Origin: Sulfurovum sp.
GTDB lineage: Bacteria; Campylobacterota; Campylobacteria; Campylobacterales; Sulfurovaceae
Direction: 5' to 3'
Length of the DNA stretch: 64,000 bases
Assembly: GCA_016744875.1 (NCBI GenBank)
Contig: JADGDL010000001.1
Coordinates: 62,319-126,318 of the forward strand
Positions 46,200 through 55,903 of this stretch are shown here, in pieces (position 1 is the stretch's first letter; the number at the start of each line of letters is the position of its first letter). The notes beneath the pieces were generated by a model. The model had not been told where the DNA came from, did no database searches, and saw nothing but the letters and a program-made list of their open reading frames with translations. The position numbers were made by a program, and so were the translations under genes.

Positions 46200-47102
46200 T
46201 CAGCAATTCCCGGCTAATAAATAGTCTACTACATTATCAACATAAAGATCATGCTTATTCTCTTTTGAATAGACAATGTAAAACTTACGTGTCATTGGGT
46301 AGCCACTTAGTCTTGCTTCAAAAAGTTGACCTTGTGCCACTTCATCTGCAATAGCATACTTTGAAATCACAGAAACAACTGGTTTTTCCTTAACTTTTTT
46401 ACTTTTTTTAATTGTTTGTAATACAACAGTTGAATTACTTACTTCACTGAGAACATTAAAATTATTACATGAGACACCAAGGTCATCAAACACTTCTGTG
46501 ACAGCTTTTTTTACAGGGGATGATTCTTCACGAAAAACCCAACTGTAGTCATAGAGATCTTCAGTATTTACAATTTTAGGAATGGGGACATTACTTACTA
46601 GTACAAATTCGTCTTCCATCCACTCTTTATACATAAGATCATTATCCATTACTTGGGATTCTATCAGCCCTACATCCAACTTGTTGTCTTTCAGTTTCTC
46701 TATAATGACACTACTCTTGTCTATACTAAAACTCACATCATTATCGATTGATTTACTCATTGCATTTAGACATTCTCCTGGGATGACACAAGTTCCTATA
46801 GTATAGGATGCTCCTAGTCTGAAAGTCATTTTTTTATTGATTATTTTTAACATATCTTTTTCTGAAGCTAAGATCTCTTTTTCCAGTCTTGACACCACTT
46901 TATAAAATGCCTCACCTTCAGAAGTAAGTATAAGACCACTTTTTTTACGCTCAATCGTGCTGGATCCAAGATACTTTTCTATAGCTTTTATTTTCTGTGT
47001 TACTGCAGGTTGTGTGATCCCTAGTTTCGACGATGCTTTAGAAAAACTTCTTTCTCTTGCTACGGTCAAGAAAGTTTCTAATTTTGAAAAATCTTTTACC
47101 AT
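46200..47102 (-). CDS. LysR-family transcriptional regulator
   Basis: 300 residues. The winged helix-turn-helix is at the N-terminus (FLTVARERSFSKASSKLGITQPAVTQKIKAIEKYLG), and the C-terminal part is a periplasmic-binding-fold effector domain beginning FRLGASYTIGTCVIPG. The AVTQKI recognition helix and length are standard. The effector is unknown. It stands alone between an AT-rich gap and the terminator of the 11-mer repeat gene; no obvious divergent target gene exists. Several copies of an AACCTTAT inverted motif nearby are candidate binding sites. Confidence 0.9.
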   Translation of the reverse strand: MVKDFSKLETFLTVARERSFSKASSKLGITQPAVTQKIKAIEKYLGSSTIERKKSGLILTSEGEAFYKVVSRLEKEILASEKDMLKIINKKMTFRLGASYTIGTCVIPGECLNAMSKSIDNDVSFSIDKSSVIIEKLKDNKLDVGLIESQVMDNDLMYKEWMEDEFVLVSNVPIPKIVNTEDLYDYSWVFREESSPVKKAVTEVFDDLGVSCNNFNVLSEVSNSTVVLQTIKKSKKVKEKPVVSVISKYAIADEVAQGQLFEARLSGYPMTRKFYIVYSKENKHDLYVDNVVDYLLAGNC

Positions 47103-47212
47103 TGTGATTCCTTAGGTACTTTATAGTTATTTTTTTACGATTCTTCAAATCTAGCATTATAAAAAATAGTGGAACTTAATAATGATTTAAAATGAAAAAG
47201 AATATTGAAGAT

Positions 47213-47241
47213 AAAAAAGCAACTCTAAATAGAGTTGCTTT
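47213..47241 (-). terminator. intrinsic terminator of the 11-mer repeat gene
   Basis: On the minus strand AAAGCAACTCT, loop ATTT, AGAGTTGCTTT followed by a T-run, 20-50 bases after the stop codon. This is a textbook factor-independent terminator and one of the best in the window, suggesting strong expression of the gene before it. Confidence 0.85.
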
Positions 47242-47261
47242 GAAATTTTAGTTGTTTAAAA

Positions 47262-48080
47262 TTATTTTTTAACACTTTTAGCTGGTACTGCAGAAGCTTC
47301 AACATCAGCCAATACAGTCTTTGTAGAATCGTTTACATTATCAGAAACCGTTTTCACTGAAGCAGATGTGTCAGTTGAAACTTGTTTTACAGAGTCACGT
47401 GCACTTTCGTTTGTAGACTTGATAGAGTCTCTTGTATCGTTAGATACTGTTTTCACTGAATCATTTGTAGTTTCAGATACTGTTTTTACAGATGCTGCTG
47501 AATCATTAGATACAGTTTTTACTGAAGCAGAAGAATCAGTAGATACTGTTTTTACTGATGCTGCTGAATCGTTAGAAACAGTTTTAGTTGCATCACTTGC
47601 ATTTGTAGATACAGTTTTCACTGAAGCAGTTGAATCGTTAGAAACAGTTTTAACTGCATCTGTAGAATCTTTAGAAACAGCAATAGTAGAATCTTTCATC
47701 TCTTTAGATGCTACAGTTGAAGAATCTTTAAGATCTTTCGTTGTGTTAGTCAATGCATCTTTTGTATCTGTTGAAACAGCTACTACTGTATCTCTTGTAT
47801 CTTTAGAAGTTGCAACTTCTACTACTTTCATATCATCAGAAACTTTTACAGTTGAATCTTTAGCATCTGCACTTACAGTTGTTACTGTTCTTTCAGCACT
47901 TTTAGAAGTCTCAACAGCTCCGTCTTTCATAGATGTCATAGAATCTTTAGCATCTTTACTCATGCTAGTCATAGCTTCTTTCATATCTTTAACCATTGAA
48001 TTCATGTCAAAGTCAGACTCAGCCTGAACGCTTGTTAATAATGCAGCTACTGCTACTGATGTTGTGATAAATTTTTTCAT
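47262..48080 (-). CDS. exported protein made of 11-residue repeats (LEA-like)
   Basis: 272 residues. A signal peptide (residues 1-20, cut after VQA) is followed by a protein almost wholly built of 11-residue repeats. From Lys144 to about residue 264 eleven consecutive units follow the pattern K-T-V-S-x-D-S-x-A-S-V, and looser units with the same period (for example STVKVSDDMKV, TVVAVSTDTKD) cover residues 65-143. Only Lys, Thr, Val, Ser, Asp and Ala are frequent; there is no Cys and no Trp. An 11-residue amphipathic period is typical of group 3 LEA proteins and of right-handed coiled coils. Possible roles are desiccation/osmotic protection or a surface or periplasmic spacer. A strong terminator suggests high expression. 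Confidence 0.8.
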   Translation of the reverse strand: MKKFITTSVAVAALLTSVQAESDFDMNSMVKDMKEAMTSMSKDAKDSMTSMKDGAVETSKSAERTVTTVSADAKDSTVKVSDDMKVVEVATSKDTRDTVVAVSTDTKDALTNTTKDLKDSSTVASKEMKDSTIAVSKDSTDAVKTVSNDSTASVKTVSTNASDATKTVSNDSAASVKTVSTDSSASVKTVSNDSAASVKTVSETTNDSVKTVSNDTRDSIKSTNESARDSVKQVSTDTSASVKTVSDNVNDSTKTVLADVEASAVPAKSVKK

Positions 48081-48234
48081 TTTATACCCTTTTATTTTTT
48101 TGTTATGACGAAGTATAGTAGAAGTTATATTAATAATAACTTATAGTAATTATAATAATAAGAATAATTAATATTATTCCTCTTTTTACAAAATACCTAA
48201 CAATTATAATAAAATAATTTATTAACATGGAAAT

Positions 48235-48338
48235 CTTATAATTTAACATATTTTATAAGGTTTCTCGCTATAGGGACGTTTATTGAATATAAATCTATAA
48301 GTGGGAATTGAAAACCTTATAAAACATGTTTTAATAAG
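48235..48338. repeat. facing inverted copies of an AACCTTATAAAA-x-ATGTT motif
   Basis: 48313-48338 reads AACCTTATAAAACATGTT and continues TTAATAAG; the reverse complement of 48235-48262 gives AACCTTATAAAATATGTT and continues with a two-base insertion to TATAAG. The two copies face each other across about 50 nt, able to form a stem of nearly 28 bp. Each is also partly self-complementary (CTTAT...ATAAG). A similar AAACCTTAT/ATAAGGTTT pair occurs at 45969-45995. Confidence 0.6.
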
Positions 48339-48351
48339 ATATACAATAAAT

Positions 48352-48373
48352 AGATAACTTTAGGTAGTTATCT
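48352..48373 (-). terminator. hairpin after the DUF937 gene
   Basis: AGATAACT/AGTTATCT with a six-base loop, about 12 bases beyond the stop codon on the minus strand; the following sequence is AT-rich without a strict T-run, so termination would be moderate. Confidence 0.45.
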
Positions 48374-48384
48374 ATCTAAAGAGT

Positions 48385-48831
48385 TTAACGGAACATCTTT
48401 CCTAGCATATCCATAGCACCTTGAGGTCCGCCTACTTGTGCTAACATTTCATCCATGATGCCACCTTCACCTGAGGTTGCTTTATCTACTACCTGAGGGA
48501 TCACATCAGCCAAAGCACTCTGTGCACTATCTTCTGATAGTCCCAAACTTGAAGCAAATTCAGACACTTTATCTGAACCTAAAAGTTTTGTGATGTCGTC
48601 AGTTGAGATAGATTTATTTTCACCTTGTCCCAACCAGGAACCAACTATCGCACCCAGACCATTTTCACTTAGTCCACTTACAAAAGTCACTAAATTTACA
48701 CCACCTTGTCCATTTCCGACAAGACCATCTAATGCCTTTGCAATATCATCAACGTTTAGTCCTGTAGTAGCATCATCACTGTTACCCTGTATCAGTGAAG
48801 CACCCATTTTCAATAAATCTGATATTTCCAT
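48385..48831 (-). CDS. DUF937 (YidB-like) protein
   Basis: 148 residues, Gly- and Ser-rich, with the DUF937 pattern: LVTFVSGLSENGLGAIVGSWLGQGENKSISTDDITKLLG and VSEFASSLGLSEDSAQSALADVIPQVVDKAT. No signal peptide. Members such as E. coli YidB have no established function. The C-terminus GGPQGAMDMLGKMF is amphipathic. It begins 21 bases downstream of the CvfB-like gene on the same strand. Confidence 0.82.
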   Translation of the reverse strand: MEISDLLKMGASLIQGNSDDATTGLNVDDIAKALDGLVGNGQGGVNLVTFVSGLSENGLGAIVGSWLGQGENKSISTDDITKLLGSDKVSEFASSLGLSEDSAQSALADVIPQVVDKATSGEGGIMDEMLAQVGGPQGAMDMLGKMFR

Positions 48832-48851
48832 AATTTTTCCTTTTTTTAAAT

Positions 48852-49712
48852 TTATAATAATACGATTGAATCGTCTGTTAATTGTATCTTTTTACTCTCA
48901 ATAAGTTCTGTCAATGTACGTTTAAAATTTTTCTTACTCATTTCAAATGTTTTTTTGATCTCATCTGCATCACTTTTATAAGTAAAAGGCAATGTACCTT
49001 CTCCTTCTTTGAGCAATTGGATGATGATACCCTCTGCTTCACCTATCTTTGCTTTTTTTCCTATAGGCTGTAACGAAAGATCAAGCTTAAAATCTTTTCT
49101 CACACTTTTAACATACACTTTTTTACGATCGCCTATACGAAGTGTTTCAAATATCTCATTGTTAAAAAGCATACCTTCATACTGATTATCCGCAACCACT
49201 TTAAAGCCCAGTGGTGTTTTAGCTAAGATTATGGCATCTAAAACTTTGTTCTGGTGTAACCCTTTCATCTCTCTGTTGAAGTATTTACCTATTTTCTGAG
49301 TGGCAAAGAGTCTCCCTGTCTGATCATCAAGACAAATACGCAACAAGTATTTTTTACCTATAGTAAAATGTTCTTTTTGTTGAGACAGTGGTACAAAAAG
49401 ATCTTTAGGAAGTCCCCAGTTTACAAAAGCCCCATAAGGTTTATAATCTACAACCGTGAAGTATCCATATTCACCAAGTTTTGCATAAGGCAGCTTGGTA
49501 GAAGCCACAGGACGATCTTCAGAGTCCGTATAGACAAAAACATCTATAAGTGATCCCATAGGCATTTCATCTTCCATGACATAAACATTTGGGAGTAGTA
49601 CTTCATTTTCATCTTTGGCTTCAAGAAAGTACCCATAGTCTGTGTCTCTCATGACTTCAAGTGTATTAATTTCACCTATATTGATCGTTACATTTTTTGA
49701 TTTTATTTCCAT
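48852..49712 (-). CDS. CvfB-like S1-domain RNA-binding protein
   Basis: 286 residues. The central GEYGYFTVVDYKPYGAFVNWGLPKDLFVPLSQQ is an S1-type OB fold (about residues 78-110), preceded by a related OB fold (GYFLEAKDENEVLLPNVYV) and followed by a third repeat and a winged-helix end (KKTFEMSKKNFKRTLTELIESKKIQL). This is the architecture of CvfB/YitL, which binds RNA and affects virulence-gene expression in Gram-positive bacteria. Its role here is unknown. Starts with MEIKSKNVTINIGE. Confidence 0.85.
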   Translation of the reverse strand: MEIKSKNVTINIGEINTLEVMRDTDYGYFLEAKDENEVLLPNVYVMEDEMPMGSLIDVFVYTDSEDRPVASTKLPYAKLGEYGYFTVVDYKPYGAFVNWGLPKDLFVPLSQQKEHFTIGKKYLLRICLDDQTGRLFATQKIGKYFNREMKGLHQNKVLDAIILAKTPLGFKVVADNQYEGMLFNNEIFETLRIGDRKKVYVKSVRKDFKLDLSLQPIGKKAKIGEAEGIIIQLLKEGEGTLPFTYKSDADEIKKTFEMSKKNFKRTLTELIESKKIQLTDDSIVLL

Positions 49713-49816
49713 TTGTGTTATTCCGTTCCATTATTAAATTATGTGATGCACTCACATTCATTATGACATTATAGCTAAAAAATATTTGGCTATAATATTT
49801 TAAAAAAGGTACATCT

Positions 49817-50275
49817 ATGATTCCAAATGTATTAACAAGTACATCTGTCACAAAAAGTGGGAAAAAAGTAACCAATCTTGCATGGTGGGTCACACTCATC
49901 ATGTCTATGGCTCTTGCCATAGGTACATGGAATCCGACAGGGCATCACTTTATCCATTATATTTCAAATGTCGATGACATATTGTCCGGATTCAAGCCAT
50001 TTGGTATACTTATGATGCTGGCACTTTGGCTACTTGCAATAAAATCCATATTTCAAAGTTTAAAATTTTATGGTGCCATAATCTCTGTGATCATTATCGC
50101 TTCATTTATCTGGGGCCTACAACAATATAATATTATCAATGTTACAGACTTCGATCAAGCGGGCTGGGCTGCGACCATTGGTGTAGGACTTCTTATCTGG
50201 ATTGGGTTAAATGCTTCGATCATTTGGAAAAAGCTTACAGGTGTTTACACCACAGATTCTTCAGACGAGATGTAA
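49817..50275 (+). CDS. small integral membrane protein, four helices
   Basis: 152 residues with helices at about 22-42, 60-78, 82-98 and 114-134. A WNPTGHHFIHYI segment follows the first helix, and such His-rich loops occur in the DUF6524-type family, which I believe this is. Function unknown. The following gene starts nine bases after the stop, so they are probably co-transcribed. Confidence 0.65.
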   Translation: MIPNVLTSTSVTKSGKKVTNLAWWVTLIMSMALAIGTWNPTGHHFIHYISNVDDILSGFKPFGILMMLALWLLAIKSIFQSLKFYGAIISVIIIASFIWGLQQYNIINVTDFDQAGWAATIGVGLLIWIGLNASIIWKKLTGVYTTDSSDEM

Positions 50276-50284
50276 CTCATAAAA

Positions 50285-51574
50285 ATGAAACGACGATACA
50301 AAGCGCTTATTGCTATCGTTGTTCCTGTAACAATTGTTACGTTACTCAAATATACACATGATACTTCTTATCAGTGGATCATGGGATATATGGTTGCTGT
50401 TGCCTTGGTTTTTAAAACAAGTATCGTCTCCATGTGGTTAGCTGCAGAACTACATATGGTCTCTTTTATTGCGGGACTTACAGCCTTTCAAGCGATCATA
50501 TTACTCATTAAACGATGGCTATTGGACTCCGTGCTTGCAACATGGATCCAAACCCATATCATAGACAATGTGATAGATGCACTCAAAGAAGCAAAAGACT
50601 TTTACTTGAGACAAGACCTCAAAACAAAATTTAGAAATATCTTTGTCTTTCTCTTTGGTTTAATATTTTCAGGATGGGTTCTATATATTGTAGGATTTCT
50701 CGACAACCTTGTACTTTTTGCAGAATTAAGGCTTTTCATTGCAGGTGTATTCTCAGCCATTGTTACTTTTTTAACAAAGGCAGCTTCATGGGCACTCTCC
50801 GTTCTTGCTATTACATGGCTTGGACCTATCGTTGAAGTCTTTGCACTCTCTTATCTACTTATACGATTGGAAACATGGTTAGGTGCTAATAACTTTCTCT
50901 CTAAAATGTTTAACTTTATCGGAGACAAAATAAACATTATGTTGTACTATCTTGGCATACTTAAAGATAAACACATTGACCCTCTCATATTGGATCCTAT
51001 GATCAGTAAATCAAAACAGATGGGTACACAACTTTCAAGTAACATACGGAACAAAAAAATACAAGAAGAGTATCGCTCCTTTGAAAGTTTTGAAAACATC
51101 ATTATGAAGGGACATATAGATGCCTACTTTTCTTTTAAAGGCACAGATAATTGTCCTAATAAAAAAGCACTTTATACTCGTATAAATAAGAAAACAAGTA
51201 ACAATATAGACATTGTTGCCTATGTTGCCAGAGATTTTTCAGGTGCACTTTTAGAAGAAGATTCGGTCAGCAATTTCTATCATGATATATTTTTTCTAGA
51301 AAGTTTTGCAAGTCATAAAGAATACGGAGTCAAAGTTTACGATGAAGACGCCGATGAACTACATATCTCCCATCATGACTTTTGGGTACTCAATACCAGC
51401 AGACATCCTGTGACTATCACAAGTCAGTCACAAAACTTTGAAACCATACAAATAGAGGGGAATGGTCTACAGCTTATCAAGACATCTAAACCTTTCTGTT
51501 ATAAAGATGGAGATGTGTGTTGCGGATTTAAAGGTGTAGAGATTGTAACTACTGCGCTTGAAAGAGATTCGTAA
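50285..51574 (+). CDS. membrane protein of unknown function with soluble C-terminal domain
   Basis: 429 residues. The first half has about five or six hydrophobic segments (residues 7-25, 32-52, 55-75, 113-140, 150-170 and 172-196). The C-terminal half, after residue about 240, is soluble and includes two Cys in KPFCYKDGDVCCGFKG near the end. No family recognised. It is the second gene of a pair with the small membrane protein upstream and converges with dsbD. Confidence 0.65.
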   Translation: MKRRYKALIAIVVPVTIVTLLKYTHDTSYQWIMGYMVAVALVFKTSIVSMWLAAELHMVSFIAGLTAFQAIILLIKRWLLDSVLATWIQTHIIDNVIDALKEAKDFYLRQDLKTKFRNIFVFLFGLIFSGWVLYIVGFLDNLVLFAELRLFIAGVFSAIVTFLTKAASWALSVLAITWLGPIVEVFALSYLLIRLETWLGANNFLSKMFNFIGDKINIMLYYLGILKDKHIDPLILDPMISKSKQMGTQLSSNIRNKKIQEEYRSFESFENIIMKGHIDAYFSFKGTDNCPNKKALYTRINKKTSNNIDIVAYVARDFSGALLEEDSVSNFYHDIFFLESFASHKEYGVKVYDEDADELHISHHDFWVLNTSRHPVTITSQSQNFETIQIEGNGLQLIKTSKPFCYKDGDVCCGFKGVEIVTTALERDS

Positions 51575-51597
51575 ATAGAATGGTGAGAGCACCGATC

Positions 51598-53379
51598 CTA
51601 CTTAATACCTTCCAGATGCTTCGCAAAGTCTTCAGGAGGAATGAAGCCTGTCAAAGATTTCTCCGGCATATATTTGTTGTCTTTCCCAAAGAAAATGATG
51701 TTTGGTGTACCAAAGAGTTCATACTCTTTAAGTAGTGCCTTATCATCATCATTGTTGGCTGTGAGGTCAATCTTAATGAATGTAAAGCGTTTAAGATGTT
51801 CCTGCACTCTTGCATCAGGGAAAGTGATCTCTTCAAGTTCTATACAGGCTGTACATGAGTCTTTACCAAAATCTACAACAACTGGTTTATCAGATGCTTT
51901 TACCTCTTTCATAAGACGTTCAACAGAATAACCTAAGTGGTCCTTTTTATCATTCACTGCATGCGAAGTAGCAACTGCGACACCAGTAGTAAACTTTTCA
52001 AATGGTCTGATAAATGATGTTGAACCACTTATCGCTCCGATGAACAATGATGCACCGTAAAGCAAAAATGTCAAAGCAAGCAGTCTGAAGAGTCTCATCG
52101 CACCTTCATGTTCTTTATGACCAAAGACATCCATATAGATGGCTGTTCCCATGAATAAAAGTGCCCAAAGGGTCATGGTAAATCCTGATGGAAGTATACG
52201 AGACAACATAAAGATGGCAAGTGCCAACATCATGACACCAAAGACTTGTGACACACGTGTCATCCATCCGCCAGGTCGTGGCATGAATTTACCAGCACCC
52301 AGTCCTACAAGAAGAAGTGGCATACCCATACCCATACTCATGACAAATAGTGCAGATCCGCCAAGCAGCGCATCACCTGTATGAGAAATAAAGATCACTG
52401 CACCTGAGATAGGTGCTGCGGTACATGGTCCAACAATAAGTGCAGACAAAGCTCCCATCACTACTGTTCCGATGATCCCGCCTTTTCCCTGTGCAGAGTC
52501 ACTGGCTTTAGTCAGCTTAGATTGCCATGAAGCGGGAAGTCCTATCTCAAAATATCCAAAAAGAGAAAGTGCCAGTACTACAAATACTCCTGAAAATATG
52601 GTCAAGATCCAAGGATTCTGCATGGCTGCCTGCAAGTCTGCCCCAAGAAGTCCTGCGATAAGACCTACGATAGTATAGGTCAATGCCATAGACAATACAT
52701 AAACCAGTGATGTAAAAAATGCCTGAGCCACTGTCGGCTTTGTATCTCCACTTTGTTGAGAAACGATAATAGATGACAAGATCGGGATCATAGGAAAGAT
52801 ACATGGCGTAAGCGATAAAAGCAAACCAAAGACAAAGAAAATAAAGAGAACAAAAAGAGAACTTTCATTCACTAACACATCAACTATTTTAGCTGCATTA
52901 CCCTCTTGCACAAGCTGTGAGATCTTATCAAAAGTACCAAGTTTTGCACCTTTGAAATTAAATGATTTTTTAACCGGCTGGTAACATATACCTGCATCTG
53001 AACATCCCAAAAGCTCTATCTCTAATGTATAAGGACCTTTCACCTGAGACTCTATATCTTTTACAGGGATATTTACAAGTAACTCTTTTTCAAAAACCAT
53101 ATCACCGTCAAAGTCATGAGATGCAGGTTTATTTACGGTAAGTTCCAGTATTTTAGGAGATATGATACGATAATGTAAGGTATCATCATCATACACATGT
53201 ATTTTATCTCCGATGGCTATCTTTGTTTCAATCACATCACTATTTAAGACGGCACTGACTTGAAATGCCTCTTCAGGCGATAAAAATTTCTGTTTTTTTA
53301 TTGCACTCTCAAATCCAGCAGTTAAAAGTGTACTAAAAAGCATTACAGCCAAGAGTAACTTTTTGACAAAATTATTCAT
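51598..53379 (-). CDS. dsbD: thiol:disulfide interchange protein DsbD
   Basis: 593 residues, all three DsbD modules. Signal peptide (1-21); periplasmic immunoglobulin-like alpha domain with the Cys pair in GCSDAGICYQPVKK; eight-helix transporter with the intramembrane cysteines in LTPCIFPMIPILSS and VGPCTAAPISGA; and a C-terminal thioredoxin domain with KDSCTACIELEEITFP. It carries electrons from cytoplasmic thioredoxin to periplasmic isomerases, cytochrome c assembly and other thiol enzymes. Candidates in this window are cytochrome c maturation and the exported Tpx. Divergent from the YyaL-like gene. Confidence 0.95.
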   Translation of the reverse strand: MNNFVKKLLLAVMLFSTLLTAGFESAIKKQKFLSPEEAFQVSAVLNSDVIETKIAIGDKIHVYDDDTLHYRIISPKILELTVNKPASHDFDGDMVFEKELLVNIPVKDIESQVKGPYTLEIELLGCSDAGICYQPVKKSFNFKGAKLGTFDKISQLVQEGNAAKIVDVLVNESSLFVLFIFFVFGLLLSLTPCIFPMIPILSSIIVSQQSGDTKPTVAQAFFTSLVYVLSMALTYTIVGLIAGLLGADLQAAMQNPWILTIFSGVFVVLALSLFGYFEIGLPASWQSKLTKASDSAQGKGGIIGTVVMGALSALIVGPCTAAPISGAVIFISHTGDALLGGSALFVMSMGMGMPLLLVGLGAGKFMPRPGGWMTRVSQVFGVMMLALAIFMLSRILPSGFTMTLWALLFMGTAIYMDVFGHKEHEGAMRLFRLLALTFLLYGASLFIGAISGSTSFIRPFEKFTTGVAVATSHAVNDKKDHLGYSVERLMKEVKASDKPVVVDFGKDSCTACIELEEITFPDARVQEHLKRFTFIKIDLTANNDDDKALLKEYELFGTPNIIFFGKDNKYMPEKSLTGFIPPEDFAKHLEGIK

Positions 53380-53499
53380 TTTCTCTCTTTAAATCATTAA
53401 ATTTATACAATTCTATAGTACTATACGTGTATAAGCTGTGTAATAGTAACCAAAGTTGAATAACAGAAACCAAACAACAAAACTATAAAAGGTTAAATA

Positions 53500-55434
53500 A
53501 TGGCAAATCATCTCAAAAATGAACACTCGCCCTACCTGCAGCAACATGCTGATAATCCTGTAGATTGGCACCCTTGGGGAGAAGCAGCCTTTGAAAAAGC
53601 CCGTAAAGAGAACAAGGCGATCTTCCTCTCCATAGGATACAGTTCCTGTCATTGGTGTCATGTGATGGAACATGAATCATTTGAAGACGATGCCACAGCC
53701 AAAATACTAAATGAACATTTTATAGCTGTCAAGGTAGACCGGGAAGAACGTCCTGATATAGACAAACATTTTCAGGAAGTCTATCAGCTGATGAACCAAC
53801 GCCCGGGAGGCTGGCCTACTTCTATCTTTTTAACACAAGAACAAAAACCTTTTTACTCCGCTACCTACATACCTGATGAACCTCGTTACGGCATGATGTC
53901 TTTCTCCTCTTTACTTGAAGTTATCGCTGATAAATACAAAACAGAGAAAGATCTTCTTACTGAAAAAGCCGATGAGATCTTACGTTTTTTAAATCCTAAA
54001 GAGGACAAGATACAGGCTACAAAATTAGACTTGAGTATCATCAACCGTGTAGAAAACCAGGCAAAACAACTTTTTGACAACCAGGATGGCGGTTTTAACA
54101 AAGCACCTAAATTCCCTCAAGCTTCAACACTTGACCTACTCTTGGATGTGTATAAGATCACCGGTGACAAAGAGACACTGAATATGGCATTACTTTCTCT
54201 CTCTTCTATGGCAAAAGGCGGGTTACGTGACTTGGTTGAGGGAGGTTTTTGTCGTTATGCTACAGACAATGAATGGTTAGTACCACACTTTGAAAAAATG
54301 ACCTATGACAATGCGCTGCTTTCAGAGGTCTATCTTAAAGCCTACCATGTCTCCGGTAATGACTTTTACAAAAATGTAGCTTTTGAAACGTTGGACTTCA
54401 TGCTAAGTCAAATGAGTGAAGATGGGCTCTTTTACTCAGCATCAGATGCAGATACTGAAGGAGAAGAAGGGAAATATTTCGTCTACACGTATGAAAAAGC
54501 ACTGAAGTCATTTGAAAAAGCCGGTATCCCAAAAGAAGCGCATACTGCACTTGCAAAAGCACTGCATATTACCAAAGAAGGAAACTTTGAGGGAAAGAAC
54601 ATCATACGGGTAAATGATCCTGCAGCAACAGATAATATTCCGTATTATACAGAAGCGCTTGAAGCATTACAAAAACGTAGAGAAAAACGTATCTATCCTT
54701 TTATAGATAAAAAAGTGCTGGTCTCATGGAACTCTATGATGATAAAATCTCTTTTTAAAGCCTCACGTACAGACAAAAAATACCTAAAACCTGCCATCAA
54801 AGCACTCGATGCACTTCTTCAGAGTATGTATATAAATTCTGAACTCTATCATTCTACACTAATTGGAAAAACTCCTAAGATAAAAGCCTTTTTAGAAGAC
54901 TATGCTTATCTTGGGGAAGTACTTATAGAAGCTTATGAGAGTACATTGAATGAGATATACCTCATTACTGCAACTAAACTGACAAACAATGCCATAGAAA
55001 AATACTTTGACAAAGGCAAATGGAAGTTCTCCCGTGGTGAGTTTGAAACAAATGCAGACATCTATGACTCATCCTATCCGTCTTCTGTCTCGACTATGCT
55101 CTCCGTACTTTACAGCATTTCATCTCTTGTTGATGTTGTCTATAAAAAGTTTGTTTTTAAAACACTGGAGATCTACTCTTTTGATGTCATGAGACAACCC
55201 ATCTCTACACCACGTATGACACGTATGGTCATACGTTATTTAAAAGATGATGTCATTATTAAAGCGCAAGAAGAAAAACTCAAAACACACATCAAAGACC
55301 TAGACAGGTTTACACATCCATTTTCTTTACTCAAAAATGATACCAACGACGGTTTTATGATATGTAATTCAAATGCCTGTTTTGGACATGAGAAAGATTT
55401 CTCAGGAGTCCTTGAAGTACTCGAAAAAAGATAA
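53500..55434 (+). CDS. YyaL/SPATA20-type thioredoxin-fold protein (DUF255)
   Basis: 644 residues. N-terminal thioredoxin-like DUF255 domain with [20 protein letters not shown] and the CxxC centre [16 protein letters not shown] (about residues 46-62), then an (alpha/alpha)6 barrel resembling glycosyl epimerases ([51 protein letters not shown]). Full length for the family. The biochemical function is unresolved. Its neighbours dsbD and msrB suggest a role in thiol or redox homeostasis, which is inference. msrB begins 33 bases after its stop. Confidence 0.92.
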   Translation: MANHLKNEHSPYLQQHADNPVDWHPWGEAAFEKARKENKAIFLSIGYSSCHWCHVMEHESFEDDATAKILNEHFIAVKVDREERPDIDKHFQEVYQLMNQRPGGWPTSIFLTQEQKPFYSATYIPDEPRYGMMSFSSLLEVIADKYKTEKDLLTEKADEILRFLNPKEDKIQATKLDLSIINRVENQAKQLFDNQDGGFNKAPKFPQASTLDLLLDVYKITGDKETLNMALLSLSSMAKGGLRDLVEGGFCRYATDNEWLVPHFEKMTYDNALLSEVYLKAYHVSGNDFYKNVAFETLDFMLSQMSEDGLFYSASDADTEGEEGKYFVYTYEKALKSFEKAGIPKEAHTALAKALHITKEGNFEGKNIIRVNDPAATDNIPYYTEALEALQKRREKRIYPFIDKKVLVSWNSMMIKSLFKASRTDKKYLKPAIKALDALLQSMYINSELYHSTLIGKTPKIKAFLEDYAYLGEVLIEAYESTLNEIYLITATKLTNNAIEKYFDKGKWKFSRGEFETNADIYDSSYPSSVSTMLSVLYSISSLVDVVYKKFVFKTLEIYSFDVMRQPISTPRMTRMVIRYLKDDVIIKAQEEKLKTHIKDLDRFTHPFSLLKNDTNDGFMICNSNACFGHEKDFSGVLEVLEKR

Positions 55435-55467
55435 TACAGTTGATGAAGAAAAAAACAAAGGAAAAAC

Positions 55468-55830
55468 ATGAGCTATAACACATTGAATGAAGAAGAAAAA
55501 AATGTCATATTAAACAAAGGAACAGAACGTTCTTTTACAGGAAAATTTTGGGACCATCATGAAGATGGTATGTATACATGTCGTCAATGTAATACACCTC
55601 TTTTCCCATCCGATACAAAATTTGACTCAGGGTCAGGATGGCCAAGTTTTGATGATGCTGTTGAAGGTGCTGTCAGAGAAGTACCCGATGCTGATGGAAG
55701 AAGGGTCGAGATAGTATGTGCAAACTGTGGTGGTCACTTGGGACATGTTTTTAAAGGCGAAAGAATGACAGAGAAAAGTACACGCCACTGTGTAAACTCG
55801 ATCTCACTTGATTTTGTGAAAAAAGAGTAA
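55468..55830 (+). CDS. msrB: peptide-methionine (R)-S-oxide reductase
   Basis: 120 residues, the single-domain MsrB. Zinc-binding CRQC and CANC pairs, the substrate motifs SGSGWPSFDD and GHLGHVF, and the catalytic Cys in RHCVNSISLDF are all present. It reduces methionine-R-sulfoxide in oxidised proteins. No signal peptide, so cytoplasmic. No msrA is adjacent. Located between the YyaL-like gene and the DUF1538 operon, same strand. Confidence 0.96.
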   Translation: MSYNTLNEEEKNVILNKGTERSFTGKFWDHHEDGMYTCRQCNTPLFPSDTKFDSGSGWPSFDDAVEGAVREVPDADGRRVEIVCANCGGHLGHVFKGERMTEKSTRHCVNSISLDFVKKE

Positions 55831-55903
55831 CAATTCATTAAATTTTCTAAAAGATAGAGGTTTTTTGGCATAAAATAATATTATAATAGATATAATTCTG
55901 TCT

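Larger units (their letters stand above)
48081..48384. other. 304-nt AT-rich gap upstream of the repeat protein
   Basis: Contains the promoter region for the minus-strand 11-mer repeat gene, an inverted pair of 26-28-nt sequences (48235-48262 and 48313-48338), and the hairpin after the DUF937 gene. No ORF or RNA gene recognised. Confidence 0.45.

Noticed and set aside
47368..48027. Long plus-strand frame (219 codons) opposite the 11-mer repeat gene
   Set aside because: It is a by-product of the low-complexity codons of the minus-strand gene, has no ribosome site and its protein is merely the mirrored repeat. The minus frame has a signal peptide and terminator.
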